64,000 nt of DNA. Origin: Myxococcales bacterium UBA1203 (GTDB lineage: Bacteria; Myxococcota; Myxococcia; Myxococcales; UBA5297). The position numbers and the translations under genes were made by a program. The stretch lies in contig DBXV01000017.1 in NCBI GenBank assembly GCA_002309695.1, forward strand, positions 1-64,000, written 5' to 3'. This document shows positions 17,579-28,379 of the stretch, piece after piece. Each line of letters opens with the position of its first letter. Positions within the stretch are counted from its first letter, which is position 1. Below the pieces are notes generated by a model. The model worked only from the letters and a program-made list of their open reading frames with translations. It searched no databases and was not told the DNA's origin.

Positions 17579-18439
17579 TCAAAACAACGGTTTGACGGCG
17601 CCGTCGCCGGGCTCCGGCCGGGGACCGCCAATTGTCCGAACAATGCCGTGCCGGTTCTGTTCGCAGGCAAAGACCTCGGCAGACGAGCCGCACTGGCGCA
17701 GGACAGACCGGGCGGCTTCGAGGGCCAGTTCGGGCCGGTTGTTCGTCTCGGAAATGTGGGCGAGTCCCAGATGGCGCAGCCCCGGGTGGACAATTTTTTT
17801 CAGCAGCTCTGCCCCCTGCGCGTTGGACAGATGTCCAAAATCTCCGCGGATGCGCTTTTTCAGATGCCCGGGGTAGGGGCCGGTCCGCAGCATGTCAGGG
17901 TCGTGATTCATCTCGATGATGACGGCATCCAGATTGGACAGCGCTTCCGGCAGGCCGGTCGGAACGCGCCCCAAATCCGTGGCGATGCCCAGCGAGGCGC
18001 CGCCGCTTCGAATCACGACAGAAACGGTTCCCGGACAGTCGTGAGGCACGGGAAAGACGGTGATGTCCATGCTGCCGATGCGGACGCTGCCCATGCCCTC
18101 GGGGAGAAAGCGGACGAGTTCCGGCGAGATTCGCTTGTCGGCGCGGGTGACGTTCCGCGTGGCAATTTCGTGCGCTTTGGGGGTCGCCCAGACCAGGACG
18201 GACAGCGATTTCGCCTGCTGCTGCCTTGTGAGCTCGCAGATTCCGTAGATGTGATCCCGGTGGCTGTGCGTGCAGATGATGTGGCGGATGTCATCGACGC
18301 AGCCGCCGGCCGATTTCAGGCGCCGTCCGAGGCACAGGGCACTCAGGCCGCAGTCCACCAGAAGCTGGGTGTCCTCGGTCTTGATCCAGAATGAATTGCC
18401 CCGGGAGCCAGAGCCCAGAGCACAGTATTGAATCGTCAT
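17579..18439 (-). CDS. WalJ/YycJ-like metallo-beta-lactamase-fold hydrolase
   Basis: 286 residues. The metal-binding motif CTHSHRDHIYG is at about 56-66, and further ligands appear in PHDCPGTVS and IEMNHDPDML. The start, MTIQYCALGSGSRGNSFWI, is characteristic of the WalJ/YycJ group of MBL-fold nucleases. It probably acts as a 5'-exonuclease in DNA repair or as a related hydrolase. The ATG at 18439 is preceded by GCCGCCGCC and a TAGAGG box but no ribosome site, which suggests a leaderless transcript. Confidence 0.8.
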   Translation of the reverse strand: MTIQYCALGSGSRGNSFWIKTEDTQLLVDCGLSALCLGRRLKSAGGCVDDIRHIICTHSHRDHIYGICELTRQQQAKSLSVLVWATPKAHEIATRNVTRADKRISPELVRFLPEGMGSVRIGSMDITVFPVPHDCPGTVSVVIRSGGASLGIATDLGRVPTGLPEALSNLDAVIIEMNHDPDMLRTGPYPGHLKKRIRGDFGHLSNAQGAELLKKIVHPGLRHLGLAHISETNNRPELALEAARSVLRQCGSSAEVFACEQNRHGIVRTIGGPRPEPGDGAVKPLF

Positions 18440-18605
18440 GGCGGCGGCCCTCTAGCAACCCTTCCGCAGGAATCGCCCGCTTTTTTAAGGACGCCTGACG
18501 AGAAGTTTTTCCGGGCGAACGGCCTCGTTTCCGGCGTCCGCACGCGGGGCAGAACCGCGCGGTTTTCGGCCTGTTTTCAGTCTGGAAAGCAGCCGTGCGG
18601 CCTTG

Positions 18606-18634
18606 TTGACAAGGTATCGGGATTGCCCCAAAAG
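18606..18634 (+). promoter_or_regulatory. Possible promoter for uridine kinase
   Basis: Perfect TTGACA (18606-18611), 17 bp, then CAAAAG (18629-18634) in the -10 position. The ATG at 18644 follows after GCCCGCCCC, leaving almost no leader and no ribosome site. The -10 is poor, so this rests on the -35 and the arrangement shared with pnp. Confidence 0.35.
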
Positions 18635-18643
18635 GCCCGCCCC

Positions 18644-19288
18644 ATGAATCGACCCATCGTCGTTGGCATTGCTGGCGGTACCGCATCCGGGAAGAGCACG
18701 GTCGCTCGAAAAATCTGCGAACGGCTTCAGGACTGCAGAATCGCCCTGATCGATCAGGACTCGTATTACCGGGATCTCTCGGATCTGACCTACGAGGAGC
18801 GGCTGGAGGTCAACTTCGACCACCCCGAGGCCTTTGACACCGAGCTGATGGTTTCCCAGCTTCGCCAGCTCAAGCAGGGCATTGGCATTGAGAAGCCCAT
18901 TTACAGCTTCAAGGAATGCCTCCGCCAAAAGGAGACCCTGCGCGTGGAGCCGCGGGATGCCATCATCGTCGAGGGCATTCTGGTGCTGGGCATCGACGCC
19001 ATCCGCAAAGAGCTGGACATCAAAATTTTCGTCGATGCCGACGGTGATGTGCGCATCGTCCGGCGGCTGACCCGCGACATTAAGGAGCGTGGACGGGATT
19101 TTGAGTCCACCGTCACTCAATACTTTAAGTCCGTGCGCCCCATGCACTTGGCCTTTGTGGAGCCGTCCAAACGCTGGGCGGACATCATCGTTCCCCACGG
19201 CGGCCACAACGTCATCGCCATCGATATGGTGGTCGATGCCATTCGGCAGAAGCTGCAGGCGGCATCGCGCGCGGAAGGAAAAGCCTGA
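18644..19288 (+). CDS. udk: Uridine kinase
   Basis: 214 residues. P-loop GGTASGKST at 11-19, followed by DQDSYYRDLSDLTYEER and the NFDHPEAFD motif that marks uridine/cytidine kinases. It phosphorylates uridine and cytidine to UMP and CMP in pyrimidine salvage. The Met at 18644 is chosen because the family starts exactly there, although the frame is open upstream. A terminator follows at 19327. Confidence 0.92.
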   Translation: MNRPIVVGIAGGTASGKSTVARKICERLQDCRIALIDQDSYYRDLSDLTYEERLEVNFDHPEAFDTELMVSQLRQLKQGIGIEKPIYSFKECLRQKETLRVEPRDAIIVEGILVLGIDAIRKELDIKIFVDADGDVRIVRRLTRDIKERGRDFESTVTQYFKSVRPMHLAFVEPSKRWADIIVPHGGHNVIAIDMVVDAIRQKLQAASRAEGKA

Positions 19289-19326
19289 TTTCAGCTCGTC
19301 AGGAACAGCAGCTTTCCAAAGTTTCC

Positions 19327-19358
19327 AAGGCGCCCAGGGCAGATGGGGCGCCTTTTTT
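19327..19358 (+). terminator. Intrinsic terminator after udk
   Basis: AAGGCGCC (19327-19334) pairs with GGCGCCTT (19347-19354), followed by T residues. It ends about 56 nt before the next start codon. Confidence 0.85.
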
Positions 19359-19414
19359 CGTTTCGAGAAGCCGCACCCTCGCTGTCAGGAAAAAACGCGG
19401 GGAGGAGTTTGCGC

Positions 19415-20107
19415 ATGGGTATCGCCGAGAATCTCAGCGAAATTCGGGAGAGGATTCGCCTCGCCTGCCTGCGGGCCGGCCGCCGGCCGGACGAGGTCGA
19501 GCTGTGCGCCGTCTCCAAGCTCCAGCCGGCGTCTGCCATCGCAGAGGCCTACAGGGCGGGACAGCGGCTCTTCGGTGAAAACTACGCTCAGGAACTTCGG
19601 GATAAGTGGACGGAGCTGTCGTCGCTGGAGGGCATCCGCTTTCACTTCATCGGCCGGCTGCAGAAGAACAAAGCCAAATACGTGGCGCCCGCGGCCGAAA
19701 CCATGGAGTCACTGGACAGCCTGGATCTGGCGGGGGAGCTGGAGAAGCGCTGTTCGGCATTGGATCGGACGCTGGCCGTTCTGGCGGAGGTCAATTTTGA
19801 CGAGGCCCAGAAGGGCGGCATTTCGCCGTCGGAGGTTCCTGCCTTTTTGAAGGGGCTCCGTGCGTTTCCGCATCTGGTTCCAGCTGGCCTCATGGCCATC
19901 CCGCCCGCCGGGATTTCCGATGATGAGACACGCCGCATTTTCAGAGTGATGGCGCTTCTTCGGCGCGATGCGGGCCTCAGGCACCTGTCCATGGGCATGA
20001 GCCGCGACTTTGAAATCGCCATCGAGGAGGGCGCGACCATCGTCCGGGTGGGAACGGCGATTTTTGGCCCGCGGCCCCGGAAACCGGAGTCTGCACCGTC
20101 TGTTTAG
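19415..20107 (+). CDS. yggS: YggS/PLPBP-family pyridoxal-phosphate homeostasis protein
   Basis: 230 residues from the ATG at 19415, with GGAGGAG upstream. The PLP-binding Lys lies in ELCAVSKLQPA. Other family landmarks are FGENYAQEL, IRFHFIGRLQKNK, and near the end LSMGMSRDFEIAIEEGATIVR in two blocks with VGTAIFG. These proteins bind PLP without catalysis and help control vitamin B6 and amino-acid levels. The stop codon overlaps the stop of the convergent antiporter gene, so no terminator separates them. Confidence 0.92.
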   Translation: MGIAENLSEIRERIRLACLRAGRRPDEVELCAVSKLQPASAIAEAYRAGQRLFGENYAQELRDKWTELSSLEGIRFHFIGRLQKNKAKYVAPAAETMESLDSLDLAGELEKRCSALDRTLAVLAEVNFDEAQKGGISPSEVPAFLKGLRAFPHLVPAGLMAIPPAGISDDETRRIFRVMALLRRDAGLRHLSMGMSRDFEIAIEEGATIVRVGTAIFGPRPRKPESAPSV

Positions 20108-21909
20108 GCGCCGGGCTCGCTGTGCTCTTCAGCCTGTGCGGCGGGCTTTGATTCCGATTCGTCCTTTTGGGCGGAATCCGCCGCCGGTGTTTCGGGGGCT
20201 TCGCCGGAAGCAGGTGCAGAAACCTCTGATGCTGATGCGGCAGCAGGTTCCGTCGGGGGCGCCTCCCCGTGATCCCCGTTATCGTTGGCGGACGGGGCCT
20301 CTTTTGAGGATTCGGCCTCGCCGTCGCGGGGAGCGGATTCGCCTTCATGGCCTGCCTCGGTTCCGGCATCAGCAGCCGCCTTCTGGTGCAGAATGTCGGG
20401 GCCGACCACAGCCTCCAGGCGTTCAGCCTGCTGAGCCGCCGCGTTCTGGACGCTCGCTTCGGCCTGAACACGCCGGGCAATCATCAGCTTGAGCAGGGGG
20501 AATCCCGCCGAGAACAGGATGATGGTCGTCACGATGGCGGCGAAGACCAGAACGGGCAGTTCTTTGGTCCCGGGAACCCCCATCGCGTTGGGCATCATGG
20601 CGAGGACGCCGGCGGCCATGCCGCGGGGCAGGAAGACCGAGGCGATTTTCCGCGAGTCCATGTCCAGGGTGGAGCCTGCGGTGGCCAGAAAGACGGCGGG
20701 AATGCGGACCGCCAGCAGCATGACGCCCAAAACGATGCCCAGAGACACCAGTCCCCAGGGCGCGCCGATCATGGCTCCGATGAAGGTGAAGAAGAACGAC
20801 TTGATGAAGAAGGCCACCTGCCCGTGAACGTCCTTGATGCCCTGATCGAGAAACGCGTCTTTGGCGAGGCCGATTTTGCGGGAGAAGGCCTTGGCGTTGC
20901 CCAGCATGATGGCCGTGGTGAGGATGGCCAGCGCGGCGCTGCCTTCGAGTCCGTCCACGATGACGTAGAGGACGATGAGGGCGCCCAGCGTCAACGGGTA
21001 GGCGTGTTCGCTCTTGGAAAGGCGCCGAAGAATCAGAATTCCCAGAATCCCGGCTACGCCGCCGACCGCGATGCCGATGCCGAAGGATTTGCCCAGCGCC
21101 TGTGCCGCGGCCACCAGGTCGCCCGAGCCGGTGAGCATGATTTGAATGGCTGCGCCTACGCCCACCACGCAGAAGGAGTCGGTCAATGCCGATTCCAGGT
21201 TGGTCAGGTTGGTCAGTTCCGCGTTGAGCTTGGCCTTTTTGAGGGCGGGCATGACCACGATGGAGCTGGAGCCGCCCAGAATGCAGCCCAGACAGACGCC
21301 GTGCATCCAGGTCCATTCCGCAGGCAGCCATCCCATGGATTTGGCGCCCATGGAGAGCAGCATCAGGGCCACGGCCGAAAAGAGAAATGTCAGAAGGGCC
21401 AGGATCGATGCCCGGGCCGCGGCCTGCTTCAGTTCGCCCAGCTTCAGTTCGCTGCCGCCGTTGAAGAGGACGATGATCAGGGTCAGCGCGCCGAAATAGG
21501 GGGCCACCTGAGCCAGCACCTCGCGGGAGGCGAGTCCCGAGACGGGCCCCACGAAGATGCCCACCAGAATCAGCCAGACCACGTCGGGAATGCCGGTCTT
21601 CTCGAAGACGATTTCGCCCAGAACGCCGATGAGAAAGATGGCGGCCACCAGGATGAGAAACAGGGAGACCGTCAGCGACGGGGCGCTGCTGCCGGCCGCA
21701 TGTGAGGCGACAGACGCGGCAGCTGAGGCCGCTGCTGCGGCAGCGCTTTGAACCGCTTCGGGGGAGGACTGCGCCGCCGCTGACAGAGCGTCCGCCGCCG
21801 CAGCCGCGACACCTTGGGGAGGGGGCAGCGCGGCGTCTGACTCCACGCCTGCGTCTGCGGCCAGGTGAAGAATTTTCGCCAACGTCCAGATGCATCCAGG
21901 GGAAGTCAT
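20104..21909 (-). CDS. Cation:proton antiporter (CPA2/Na+-H+ exchanger fold)
   Basis: 601 residues. Preceded by AGGAGA 6 nt from the ATG. The first 75 residues are an Ala-rich low-complexity segment, unusual for the family. They are followed by about 12 membrane helices (ILVAAIFLIGVLGEIVF, IILVLFNGG-type segments, FLPRGMAAGVLAMMP). The C-terminal 120 residues are rich in A, E, P and S, cytoplasmic and disordered, with no TrkA-N domain. It likely exchanges K+ or Na+ for H+. It lies downstream of the MATE gene with a 174-nt gap that holds nothing recognisable. Confidence 0.82.
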   Translation of the reverse strand: MTSPGCIWTLAKILHLAADAGVESDAALPPPQGVAAAAADALSAAAQSSPEAVQSAAAAAASAAASVASHAAGSSAPSLTVSLFLILVAAIFLIGVLGEIVFEKTGIPDVVWLILVGIFVGPVSGLASREVLAQVAPYFGALTLIIVLFNGGSELKLGELKQAAARASILALLTFLFSAVALMLLSMGAKSMGWLPAEWTWMHGVCLGCILGGSSSIVVMPALKKAKLNAELTNLTNLESALTDSFCVVGVGAAIQIMLTGSGDLVAAAQALGKSFGIGIAVGGVAGILGILILRRLSKSEHAYPLTLGALIVLYVIVDGLEGSAALAILTTAIMLGNAKAFSRKIGLAKDAFLDQGIKDVHGQVAFFIKSFFFTFIGAMIGAPWGLVSLGIVLGVMLLAVRIPAVFLATAGSTLDMDSRKIASVFLPRGMAAGVLAMMPNAMGVPGTKELPVLVFAAIVTTIILFSAGFPLLKLMIARRVQAEASVQNAAAQQAERLEAVVGPDILHQKAAADAGTEAGHEGESAPRDGEAESSKEAPSANDNGDHGEAPPTEPAAASASEVSAPASGEAPETPAADSAQKDESESKPAAQAEEHSEPGA

Positions 21910-22083
21910 GGGTGTCTCCTGTTGTGCCTGTTGTGGTGCCTCAAATCATCCCGGCGGGTTGTCCCGAAAGCCGCCCGTAAAATTCTGGTTCAGAACAAGG
22001 GAAGCAGTCGGCGGGGCCCTTCAGCGGCGCGCGCCATGTCGAAAAACGCGGCCTTCGTCCAGAGCGCAGAAGGCGTGGACGAT

Positions 22084-23664
22084 TCATCCGGTGCGTCCGG
22101 CCAGCCGGGGATGGTCGTTCTGTGATTCGCCGCAGCGCTCGTTTTCGTTCCAGCTGTCCAGATTGAGTATTTCGTCGTCAGCCGGCGGCGTGTGCGTGGT
22201 TTTTCCGCTGCTGTTTCCCTGTCCCAGCGTGAAGGCTTCCAGCGTTCCGTCTTTGAGACGGCGGACGGTGAAGTAGCCCAGGGTCGCGGCCAGGATGCAG
22301 GAAAGAAAATCGGAGGTTGGATAGGCGGCGTAGATGCCGCTGAGGCCGAAGAAGTGGGGGAGAACATTGAGCAGCGGAATGAGAATCAGCACCTGTCTGG
22401 ACAGGCTCATCACCAACGAGCGCATGGGGCGGCCCACCGACTGCAGCAGGGTGGAGGTCATCATCTGGAAGCCGATGATGGGCAGCATCATGTTGAAGAT
22501 GCGCAGGGCATGAGCGGCGCTGTCGATGAGAGCCGGATTGTCGGACGTAAAAATCCGCACCACCTGCCGCGTGAAGAAGAAGCTGACCGCCCAGCTGAAG
22601 GCGCCGTAGGCCATGGCCGCCATGCAGCCGAGTTTGTAGGTGCCCACCACGCGGTCGAATTTCCGGGCGCCGAAGTTGAAGCCTAGAATCGGCTGGCTGC
22701 CCATGGAGAGCCCCAGCATCGGCATGATGAGGAGCGTATTGGCGCTCATCACGATGCTGATGGCTGAGACCGCCAGATCGCCTCCGTAGAAGAGCAGGCT
22801 TCGATTCAGGAGGGCATTCACTGCGCTGCTGGCCACCTGCATGGCGAAGTGGGGCAGTCCCAGAAACATGAACGGGAAGGCGATGCGCCGCCATTCGATG
22901 GGCAGATTTTTCCGGCGCAGCTTCACCGTGGAGAGCGGCGAGAGGAAATAGACGAGGACGTAGATGGTCCCCACGAGCTGCGCGGCGACGGTGGCCCATG
23001 CCGCGCCGGCGACGCCCCAGCCCAGGCCGAAGACGAAAATGGCGTCGAGGATGATGTTCGCCACCGCCGCGACGATTTGCGACAGCATGGCCGTCCTCGG
23101 GTGGCCGTCCGTGCGGATGAAGTGCGTCATGCCGTGGCTGAACGAGGACAGCGGGTTCCCCACGAGCGTGATGAGGCAGTATTCGCGCGCCAGAGGAAGT
23201 GTCTCGGCGCTGGCGCCCACCGAGAGAAGCACCGGGTCGGCGAAGAGGGCGATGATCACGCTGAGGCAGAGGGGAATGGCCACCAGAAGAACGGCCGCGT
23301 TGCCGAAGACTTTTTCCGCCTCGTCACGCTTCCCCTCTCCCATGCGGATGGCGAACAGGGCATTGCCGCCCACGCCCACGATGACCGAGCTGGCCATCTG
23401 CAGAATGGCAATGGGGAAGACCACCGAAATGGCCGCCAGCCCTGCCGCGCCCACGCTCTGGCCCACAAAGATGCGGTCAACGATGTTGTAGAGGGCGTTG
23501 ACCAGCGTGCCGACGATGGCGGGCAGGGAGAAACGAACCAGAAGCGGCCACAGCGGTTCCGTCCCGAGGACGGAATTCCGCTCTTCCCCGTCCTGTGTGC
23601 TCCCGGTTCGTGAATCGCTCATCTGAACAGCCGCGCCTCTTTGTCGTGAACGGCCGCTGAGCAT
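22084..23664 (-). CDS. MATE-family multidrug/cation efflux transporter
   Basis: About 526 residues from the ATG at 23664, chosen because GGAAGGGAG precedes it and because the promoter at 23699-23726 would place the transcription start downstream of a longer in-frame start at 23715. The 12-helix MATE fold is evident, with two homologous halves: PAIVGTLVNALYNIVDRIFVG opens the first, in segments, and LGLPHFAMQVASSAVNALLN opens the second. These transporters export drugs or metabolites in exchange for Na+ or H+. Substrate unknown. Confidence 0.88.
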   Translation of the reverse strand: MLSGRSRQRGAAVQMSDSRTGSTQDGEERNSVLGTEPLWPLLVRFSLPAIVGTLVNALYNIVDRIFVGQSVGAAGLAAISVVFPIAILQMASSVIVGVGGNALFAIRMGEGKRDEAEKVFGNAAVLLVAIPLCLSVIIALFADPVLLSVGASAETLPLAREYCLITLVGNPLSSFSHGMTHFIRTDGHPRTAMLSQIVAAVANIILDAIFVFGLGWGVAGAAWATVAAQLVGTIYVLVYFLSPLSTVKLRRKNLPIEWRRIAFPFMFLGLPHFAMQVASSAVNALLNRSLLFYGGDLAVSAISIVMSANTLLIMPMLGLSMGSQPILGFNFGARKFDRVVGTYKLGCMAAMAYGAFSWAVSFFFTRQVVRIFTSDNPALIDSAAHALRIFNMMLPIIGFQMMTSTLLQSVGRPMRSLVMSLSRQVLILIPLLNVLPHFFGLSGIYAAYPTSDFLSCILAATLGYFTVRRLKDGTLEAFTLGQGNSSGKTTHTPPADDEILNLDSWNENERCGESQNDHPRLAGRTG

Positions 23665-23698
23665 CTCTCTCCCTTCCGGGCCGAAAAAAGGGGCGGCG

Positions 23699-23726
23699 CC
23701 TCTAGCGGGTTCCAAAGGGGAGTCAA
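23699..23726 (-). promoter_or_regulatory. Promoter for the MATE transporter gene
   Basis: On the minus strand TTGACT (23726-23721), 16 bp, TAGAGG (23704-23699), followed by GCGCC. It has the same spacing and -10 as the promoter at 3705 and helps fix the gene's start. Confidence 0.6.
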
Positions 23727-23791
23727 GCTGACCTCCCGGCCGCGCGCGGCGCCTTCTGCCTCTCAGCGGGAGCGCATTTTTCCGTCAGGCG

Positions 23792-24742
23792 TCAGCGCTT
23801 CCCGGCTGCCTTGGGCTTGGCCTGGACGGGCTTCCGGGGAGGCTGCTTCGCAGGCGCTTTCGGCGCTTTCGGTGCCTTGGGCAGAGGCGCAAGCAGCCCG
23901 CGCTTTTCCAGAAATTCGGCGATGCCCAGAGAGAGAGCCTGAGCGATTTTGTCCTGATAGGCGCCGTCTTCGAGGAGCAGCGACTCCTTGGGATGAGACA
24001 GGTAGCCGACCTCGACCAGAATCGCCGGCATCTGCGCGCCCTTGAGAACGAGGAACGGCGCCTGATGAACCCCCCTGTCGCGCGTGGGCAGCCGCAGTGC
24101 CATCTGCTCGTGGACCGTATAGGCAAACTGCGAGGCATCCCTGTGAGCTTCCGCCTCGGCCAGGTCGGCGAGAATGAACGCCAGGTCATCCTGCGGCTCC
24201 GCTGCCTGAGCATCTTCGGCGTTTTCAGCGTTGGCCACGGCCTGCGCACGCTCGCCGGTCGCCCGCTTGGCCAGAAAATAGGTCTCGACGCCCCGCGTCC
24301 TCAGCCGGGCGGTGCGCGTGGGCATGGCGTTCAGATGAATCGACATGAAGGCCGCCGCATTCAGGTCGTTGGCCAGGGCAATCCGGTCCTTCAAATCGAT
24401 GTGTTCGTCCTCTGACCTCGTGAGCCGGACCTGAACGTGCCGCTCCGCCAGAAGCCGTTCCAGCTTGAGCGCAATGTCCAGCGCCAGCTGCTTTTCGGGC
24501 GTGCCGTCGGCTGCCACGGTCCCCGGCTTTTCACCTCCATGCCCCGGGTCGATGACCACCAGCGGCGAAGCGCTCTGACTTTCCGGCCGCGCTGGTACCG
24601 CCGGCGTCTGGAGCGCGTCTCCCCGCGCAGTCCTCACCGGAAGCGCTGAAGCGGCCAGAATGACGCCCAGAAGCATCAGTGACCGCAGGAAGCGTCCCGG
24701 CAGGCGGAAACGCGGTGAAGCGAAAAGGAAAAATGACCTCAT
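23792..24742 (-). CDS. N-acetylmuramoyl-L-alanine amidase (Amidase_3)
   Basis: 316 residues from the ATG at 24742 (GGAAGG upstream). Signal peptide (about 1-42). Amidase_3 zinc-site motifs are intact: VIDPGHGGEKPG, SIHLNAMPT and the catalytic ILVEVGYLSHPKE. It cleaves the amide bond between MurNAc and the peptide stem in the periplasm. The tail is basic and Pro/Ala/Lys-rich (KAPKAPKAPAKQ). It lies 34 nt downstream of the PilZ gene, so cyclic di-GMP signalling and wall remodelling may be co-expressed. Confidence 0.88.
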   Translation of the reverse strand: MRSFFLFASPRFRLPGRFLRSLMLLGVILAASALPVRTARGDALQTPAVPARPESQSASPLVVIDPGHGGEKPGTVAADGTPEKQLALDIALKLERLLAERHVQVRLTRSEDEHIDLKDRIALANDLNAAAFMSIHLNAMPTRTARLRTRGVETYFLAKRATGERAQAVANAENAEDAQAAEPQDDLAFILADLAEAEAHRDASQFAYTVHEQMALRLPTRDRGVHQAPFLVLKGAQMPAILVEVGYLSHPKESLLLEDGAYQDKIAQALSLGIAEFLEKRGLLAPLPKAPKAPKAPAKQPPRKPVQAKPKAAGKR

Positions 24743-24776
24743 GGGAGCTGCGCTGCCTTCCCGTCGGAATGCCGGT

Positions 24777-25187
24777 TCATTCAGTGATTGCCGCCTTCGT
24801 CTGCTTTTCCTGAAGGTAGCTGTCGATGAACCTGGCCAGCACCTGTTCGTCCTCGAGCGAGAGGCCGCGGAAAGCCAGATGAACGCCCCACGTGCCGTCG
24901 CTGTTGCGGTGCGTTCGGACCACGTCCGCGCGGCAGGTGACAGAGGCGCCTTTTCCCAGCGCGCAGTCCGGAATCTGCACCCTGACTTCGAGGACGCCGG
25001 GAAGCGGCGGCTCTTTGGCCAGATAGAAAGCCCCGCCCAGCGAGACATCGCCGCTGCACGCGATGAAACCCTCCGTTTCCGGGGAGCGAAGCTCAAAGTT
25101 CATCAGGAGCCTGGGGGAATCGCGCCTGTCGCTGGCCGCGGCGCGCTCCGGATTTTCGTGCCGTCTGTCTTTGCGTTCCTCTGTCAT
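24777..25187 (-). CDS. PilZ domain protein
   Basis: 136 residues. A charged N-terminus (ERKDRRHENPERAAASDRR) precedes the PilZ domain with DRRDSPRL and the D/NxSxxG motif as DVSLGGAF. Such domains bind cyclic di-GMP or a diverged version of it. The fold ends with VHLAFRGLSLEDEQVLARF, as in many myxobacterial stand-alone PilZ proteins. It is likely co-transcribed with the amidase downstream. Confidence 0.82.
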   Translation of the reverse strand: MTEERKDRRHENPERAAASDRRDSPRLLMNFELRSPETEGFIACSGDVSLGGAFYLAKEPPLPGVLEVRVQIPDCALGKGASVTCRADVVRTHRNSDGTWGVHLAFRGLSLEDEQVLARFIDSYLQEKQTKAAITE

Positions 25188-25245
25188 CTGAAAGCGCCTT
25201 CCTGTGCCCGCGCTGTGGGCTGCTTTGGGTGACCCTGGAAATGAG

Positions 25246-25285
25246 AAGACCCCTTGCCGGCTGTCTCCAGTCGGGAAGGGGCCTT
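25246..25285 (-). terminator. Terminator-like hairpin after purine nucleoside phosphorylase
   Basis: On the minus strand AAGGCCCCTT (25285-25276) pairs with AAGGGGTCTT (25255-25246) with one G-T pair. The trailing T-run is weak. It separates pnp from the PilZ-amidase unit. Confidence 0.6.
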
Positions 25286-25325
25286 GAGGAAAGAGGTGGA
25301 AGGGAAGGGGAATGCCGCCTTTGGC

Positions 25326-26168
25326 CTACTGGCGCCGGGGCACGTTGGCGATGGCCGGGAGGAAGTGCGCCAGAAGCGTCGTGAAGCGCTCTTTGACCCG
25401 GTTGGCCGTCTCGGAGACCTCGGCGTGGGAGAGCGGCACCTTGCTGATGCCGGCGGCGAGGTTCGTGATGCACGAGATGCCCGCGACGCGCACGCCCATG
25501 TGATTGGCGATGATGGTCTCGGGAACGGTGCTCATGCCCACGGCGTCGATGTCCATGTTGTGGAGCATGCGGATCTCGGCGGGCGTCTCGTAGGACGGGC
25601 CGGACATCCACACATAGACGCCTTCCTGAAGCGGCGTGTTCAGCTTCGAGGCCGTCTTCCTCAGGATGTCGCAGAGCTCCGGATCGTAGGCGTGGCTCAT
25701 GTCGGGGAAGCGGGGGCCCAGGCGGTCGTCATTGGGACCGACGAGGGGGTTCTTTCCCGAGAGGTTCACATGGTCGCGGATGAGCATCAGGTCGCCGGCC
25801 TTGAAGCTGCCGTTGATGCCGCCGGCGGCGTTGGTGACCACCAGGCTGTTGATGCCCAGCGAGCAGAGAACCCGCGCGGGGAAGGCCACTTCCTGAGGCG
25901 TGTAGCCCTCGTACATGTGGACGCGGCCCTGCATGGCGACGATGGGCTCGCCGGCGAGCGTTCCGATGACGAGGCGGCCTGCGTGACCGGCCACCGACGA
26001 GGTCGGGAAGTTCGGAATCTCGCTGTAAGGGATGACGGTTTTGTTTTCGAGCGAGTCCGCGAATGCGCCCAGTCCGGAGCCCAGGATGATGCCGACTTTG
26101 GGCTGGATGGAGCAGCGCTCGCGGATGACGGAAACGGCGGATTGGATGGAGTCGTAGGAGGTATTCAT
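25326..26168 (-). CDS. Purine nucleoside phosphorylase (trimeric type)
   Basis: 280 residues. The family motif GIILGSGLGAFAD is at about 27-39, followed by GRVHMYEGYTPQEV, NAAGGINGSF and MSTVPETIIANHMG. It splits purine nucleosides with phosphate to base and ribose-1-phosphate for salvage. No ribosome site precedes the ATG at 26168, and a promoter -10 sits at 26183-26178, which would make the mRNA essentially leaderless. It is not in an operon with the uridine kinase. Confidence 0.92.
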   Translation of the reverse strand: MNTSYDSIQSAVSVIRERCSIQPKVGIILGSGLGAFADSLENKTVIPYSEIPNFPTSSVAGHAGRLVIGTLAGEPIVAMQGRVHMYEGYTPQEVAFPARVLCSLGINSLVVTNAAGGINGSFKAGDLMLIRDHVNLSGKNPLVGPNDDRLGPRFPDMSHAYDPELCDILRKTASKLNTPLQEGVYVWMSGPSYETPAEIRMLHNMDIDAVGMSTVPETIIANHMGVRVAGISCITNLAAGISKVPLSHAEVSETANRVKERFTTLLAHFLPAIANVPRRQ

Positions 26169-26177
26169 GGGCGCGGG

Positions 26178-26205
26178 AGTCTAGTTGTGGGCAGTGGCGC
26201 GTCCA
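26178..26205 (-). promoter_or_regulatory. Promoter of the purine nucleoside phosphorylase gene (leaderless)
   Basis: On the minus strand TGGACG (26205-26200), 16 bp, TAGACT (26183-26178), then CCCGCGCCC directly before the ATG. The expected start of transcription falls about three bases from the start codon. Confidence 0.45.
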
Positions 26206-26434
26206 GAGACTGTCAAAAATTTTTTTAATCCAAAAAAGTATCGTGATTTCAAAAGGTTGCATCCGTTTTTTCGGACGCATGAGGCGGCTCCGGCGAAAGT
26301 TTTTCGGGCCCGGAAAAGCCCTGGCACAGCTTTTTTGGGGGAGGCCGGAAGCGCCGTTTTGAGGGGGTGTTAGGCGGGTGCTTTCCGGGCTGCGCGATGG
26401 CGTCGGCGGCGCGGTTTTTCAGGAGGGCATCGCC

Positions 26435-28249
<1,815 letters not shown>

Positions 28250-28379
28250 AGATAAAGGGAAAAGCCGTTTTTTCGTGCGGCCGTGAAGGGACAGTGAAGG
28301 TTGGAAACACGCGCGCGGGCATCGTAAGGGGCCGGCCCTTCAAGTTGAGCCCGTCGGGCGGCGCGGAAAGGACAGCGGG

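Noticed and set aside
26331..26350. A sigma-54-like box (TGGCAC followed by TTTTG) before the FHA-sigma54 activator
   Set aside because: The conserved GC at the -12 position is missing at the required distance, so it is probably chance.
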